A stretch of 64,000 nucleotides of DNA, from the NCBI RefSeq assembly GCF_011440375.1, contig NZ_JAAOIR010000005.1, positions 124,001 through 188,000 on the forward strand, written 5' to 3'. Shown piece by piece: positions 61,719-64,000 of this stretch. This DNA comes from Halorubellus sp. JP-L1. Lineage in GTDB: Archaea > Halobacteriota > Halobacteria > Halobacteriales > Natrialbaceae. Both the position numbers and the translations under genes were made by a program. Positions within the stretch are counted from its first letter, which is position 1. Each line of letters begins with the position of its first letter. Under the pieces are notes generated by a model, which was not told where the DNA came from, did not search any database, and saw nothing but the letters and a program-made list of their open reading frames with translations.

Positions 61719-61993
61719 AGCGGAGTAACCGCAACTCCAGGAGGGCGTCCACCTCGTTGAATGACTGGCTGGAATTGTTTCCGTTTGAGGACTTCACCAC
61801 AGCAGTCTGAGACGCGCCCTGTATCTCGCACAGGTGTCCAAATACCTCGTTGAGCTGAAAGAACCCACAGTGGTCAATTCGCAGGCTCTACGTATTGGTT
61901 ACTTCGCCACGACCGATGGCGAATCCTGTGACTCTGTGAGGAGGTCCACTGCCCCTTCTATCTGAATCTATGGGACGCGACTCCGAGATCGTT
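61719..61993. other. 275-bp gap with no supported gene
   Basis: The DNA is AT-richer than average. Short open stretches of no more than about 50 codons (for instance one reading VSKYLVELKEP) look like eroded coding sequence, but none has a start and a recognised domain. Confidence 0.4.
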
Positions 61994-62980
61994 CTACGTC
62001 TGGATGAGTTCGAACGGCGTGCCGTTGTCGTTCTCGAACGCGTGCTCGTAGACGACGTGCGCCGCGGCGACGTCCTGGATCGCGAGTCCGGTGGAGTCGA
62101 ACACCGTCACGTCGTCGTCGTTCGTGCGGCCGTCGATGGCGCCCGTGACGATCTCGCCGATCTCGCCGTAGATGTCGTCGGCGTCCATCACGCCCTCGCT
62201 GAACGGGACGTTGATCTCGCCGGAGTGCGTGCACTGCTCGAAGTCGTCGATGACGACCTTCGCGTCGAGGAGGACGTCGTCTTCGATCTCGTGCTTGCCT
62301 TCGGCGTCCGCGCCCATCGCGTTGACGTGCGTGTGGTCGCCGACGTCCTCGGGGCCGACGATCGGGTCCTCGACGGGCGTGACCGTCGACACGACGTCGC
62401 AGTGCCCGGCGTCGGAGATGTCGCCGCGCTGCACGTCGAACGCGTCGCCGTAGACGTCCTGGAAGCGCTCGATGGCGTCGTCGCGGACGTCGCTCACGAC
62501 GACCGTCTGGATGTCTCGGACCTGCGCGATGGCGTCGAGTTGCGTGTACGACTGGACGCCGGCGCCGACGATCCCGAGCGAGGTGGCGTCCTCGACCGCG
62601 AGGTGGTCCGTCGCAACTGCGGCCGCCGCGCCCGTTCGCTTCATCGTCAACTCGGTACCGTCCATGATCGCGAGCGGGACCGCCGTCTCGGGGTCCGAGT
62701 AGATCATCGTCCCCATCACCGTCGGGAGGTCGAACTGTTCGGGGTTGTCGGGGTGGACGTTCACCCACTTGATGCCCGCAGCGTCCCAGTCCTCGGCCGC
62801 CATGTACGCCGGCATCGACCGGAAGTCGCCGTTGTACTTCGGGAGGTCCACGTAGGACTTCGCCGGCATCAACGTACGACCGTCCTCGTACGCCGCGAAC
62901 GCCGCCTCGACCGCCGCGACGACGTCACCCATCTGCGCGTTCTCGTCCACGTCCCCGCTATCCAGCAGCAGCGTATCCAT
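61994..62980 (-). CDS. Ornithine cyclodeaminase/alanine dehydrogenase family protein
   Basis: This 328-residue mu-crystallin-family enzyme has a Rossmann motif GIVGAGVQSYTQ, the substrate-side KWVNVHPDNP and MDGTELTMKRTGAAAAV, typical for the ornithine cyclodeaminase/archaeal alanine dehydrogenase group. The reaction could be ornithine to proline or alanine to pyruvate; the sequence does not decide. High GC is restored here. The minus-strand start at 62980 (MDTLLLDSGDVDENA) matches the family N-terminus. Confidence 0.9.
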   Translation of the reverse strand: MDTLLLDSGDVDENAQMGDVVAAVEAAFAAYEDGRTLMPAKSYVDLPKYNGDFRSMPAYMAAEDWDAAGIKWVNVHPDNPEQFDLPTVMGTMIYSDPETAVPLAIMDGTELTMKRTGAAAAVATDHLAVEDATSLGIVGAGVQSYTQLDAIAQVRDIQTVVVSDVRDDAIERFQDVYGDAFDVQRGDISDAGHCDVVSTVTPVEDPIVGPEDVGDHTHVNAMGADAEGKHEIEDDVLLDAKVVIDDFEQCTHSGEINVPFSEGVMDADDIYGEIGEIVTGAIDGRTNDDDVTVFDSTGLAIQDVAAAHVVYEHAFENDNGTPFELIQT

Positions 62981-63087
62981 ACGGCGACGCTACCCCGCCA
63001 CTCCACTTAATTAAACCGAAAGGTACGTGGCGAAAGTTGCGGAACGGAACCTCGTCTTCGCGGCCGACAGGCGTCACGACCGGGAGC

Positions 63088-63567
63088 TCAGCGCTCCCAG
63101 TGGGGGCGATGCACGTCCGATCGTCGGGCTTCGCGCACGACGCCGTCGTGCGCCCGTCCGACGTCCGACGGCGTCAGGATGCCCTCTAGCTGCATGTGCT
63201 TCGTCACGACGAGGTGCTTGATCTCGTGGTCGTGCATCGTCGCGATCGCCTCCGAGAGCGTCTCGTCCGGCTCGATCGTTACGAGCGGCGAACTCATGTA
63301 CTCGCGGACCGGTGCGCCGGTCACGGGTCGCCGAAGGAGGAACACGATTCGATCGATGACCGTCGCGTCCTTGAGCGGATGCTCGAAGTCGCGGAGGGCG
63401 CCCTTCACGTCCCTGTCGGTAACGATCCCGGTCTTGCGCGGTGGCGACCCGGTCGTGACGACGAGACTCCCGACCTCGCGTTCCAGCATCTCGTCGAGCG
63501 CCGTCATCACGTTCGCGTCCGCGTCGATAGTCTCGACCGGCGTGGTCATCACCTCCTCCACGAGCAT
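63088..63567 (-). CDS. Two-CBS-domain protein
   Basis: This 159-residue protein is two CBS domains in tandem: first VEEVMTTPVETIDADANVMTAL, second VREYMSSPLVTIEPDETLSEAI. Together they form a Bateman module that binds adenine nucleotides or other ligands. No effector domain is attached, so it may regulate a separate partner. I chose the ATG at 63567, which begins right at the first CBS domain; the frame stays open to 63648, but those 27 residues do not look conserved. Confidence 0.85.
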   Translation of the reverse strand: MLVEEVMTTPVETIDADANVMTALDEMLEREVGSLVVTTGSPPRKTGIVTDRDVKGALRDFEHPLKDATVIDRIVFLLRRPVTGAPVREYMSSPLVTIEPDETLSEAIATMHDHEIKHLVVTKHMQLEGILTPSDVGRAHDGVVREARRSDVHRPHWER

Positions 63568-63647
63568 GCCGCCAACTACCACGTTCGGGGTGACGTGCGT
63601 TTCGGCCGCGACCGCGCAGTCCGCGTCGCCCGCCGTCGCGACGCTCA

Positions 63648-63695
63648 CAGCGTCGCCACTACGCGAGCAGCGTCGCTACTACACGAGCAGCGTCG
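63648..63695. repeat. 20-bp tandem repeat
   Basis: Units of 20 bp start at 63648 and 63668, with an 8-base third part at 63688 (CAGCGTCG). Two bases differ between the first two copies. Confidence 0.8.
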
Positions 63696-63776
63696 AAAGA
63701 AGATTCGCAGATGGGTCGGGGAGCGGTACGGAACGGGCCGATGACGTGGGAGTGTAAGTGTGGGCGTTGGCCGAAC

Positions 63777-64000
63777 TTACATTGCGCCGCCCATGCCACC
63801 CATGCCACCCATGCCGCCGCCCATGCCGCCGGGGCCGCCAGCGGGCGGGCCGCCTGCGTCGCCGCCGTCGTCGGGGTCGACCTGACCGCCGGAGAGGTCG
63901 CCCGCCGCGATGACGTCGTCGATGCGGAGCAGCATCACGGCCGCTTCGGTCGCGGACTCGATCGCCTGCGTCTTGACGCGGAGCGGCTCCACGACGCCTT
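63777..64000 (-). CDS. Thermosome subunit, C-terminal part (runs off the window)
   Basis: Only the last 73 or so residues are in the window. They read [19 protein letters not shown], then [16 protein letters not shown], then the Gly/Met-rich tail ([17 protein letters not shown]) typical of haloarchaeal thermosome subunits. This is the group II chaperonin, which folds proteins in an ATP-driven double ring. The gene begins beyond base 64000; the in-frame GTG at 63992 is internal and not the start. Confidence 0.95.
   Translation of the reverse strand, partial: GVVEPLRVKTQAIESATEAAVMLLRIDDVIAAGDLSGGQVDPDDGGDAGGPPAGGPGGMGGGMGGMGGMGGAM

Noticed and set aside
63568-63648. 27-residue N-terminal extension of the CBS protein
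   Set aside because: It begins in a 20-bp tandem repeat and does not look conserved; an ATG lies exactly at the domain start.

Overview
The window is chromosomal DNA from a halophilic archaeon (class Halobacteria). The evidence is its very high GC content with strong GC3 bias, acidic proteins, archaea-specific genes (PurO, Hel308, the KEOPS subunit Cgi121, small RFC, a SAMP2-type modifier, thermosome) and regulators of haloarchaeal type (HalX response regulator, DUF7344, Bat-like PAS/GAF/HTH_10 protein). Tat lipoprotein signals and TATA boxes about 25-30 bp before start codons (leaderless transcripts) fit the same lineage. I cannot name the species. No rRNA, CRISPR array or intact transposase gene was seen; there is one tRNA gene, tRNA-Gln(CTG).

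Layout. 1-619 has no convincing gene. 620-5438 holds tryptophanase, a metallophosphoesterase, a 3-hydroxybutyrate-dehydrogenase-like SDR overlapping a patatin-like hydrolase (probable polyhydroxyalkanoate mobilisation operon) and PurO. 5600-6547 holds a stand-alone HNH protein, tRNA-Gln and a 50-residue Cys-rich protein. 6612-12530 carries an old-yellow-enzyme-like oxidoreductase, the cgi121-hel308 pair, a small membrane protein and an HtpX-like protease. 12564-19826 carries an arylsulfotransferase-like membrane protein, a glutamine amidotransferase, an alpha/beta hydrolase lacking its nucleophilic serine, a GT87-type membrane protein, an HD phosphohydrolase and a DUF421 protein. Several minisatellite-like repeats lie here, two of them copies of gene tails, and there is a candidate structured RNA.

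19923-33635 is mainly information processing and housekeeping: AlaS, a HalX regulator, RfcS, a bactofilin-like membrane protein, SAMP2, a GNAT enzyme, a phosphohexomutase, an FMN reductase and a second Ski2-type helicase. 33811-42850 is sensory: a DUF7344 regulator divergent from a 1,293-residue PAS/GAF regulator, then a MATE exporter, lipoyl synthase and a membrane histidine kinase. 43244-49252 is the 2-oxoacid dehydrogenase locus (E1alpha, E1beta, E2, then E3 after an RDD protein); LipA at 39885 would supply the lipoyl cofactor.

49378-64000 holds an antiporter with TrkA domains, a cupin, PheA, Hsp20, a low-GC island with a Tat lipoprotein, and a three-gene cluster: an HTH protein with two identical palindromic operators, a Nudix protein with a destroyed Nudix box, and a possible nuclease-fold protein. 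LeuS, a second AT-rich patch (amphi-Trp protein, ATP-grasp protein), an ornithine cyclodeaminase/alanine dehydrogenase, a CBS protein and the 3' end of a thermosome gene follow. The best candidate for something undescribed is the 55014-56984 cluster; the structured intergenic region at 18781-18916 is second.
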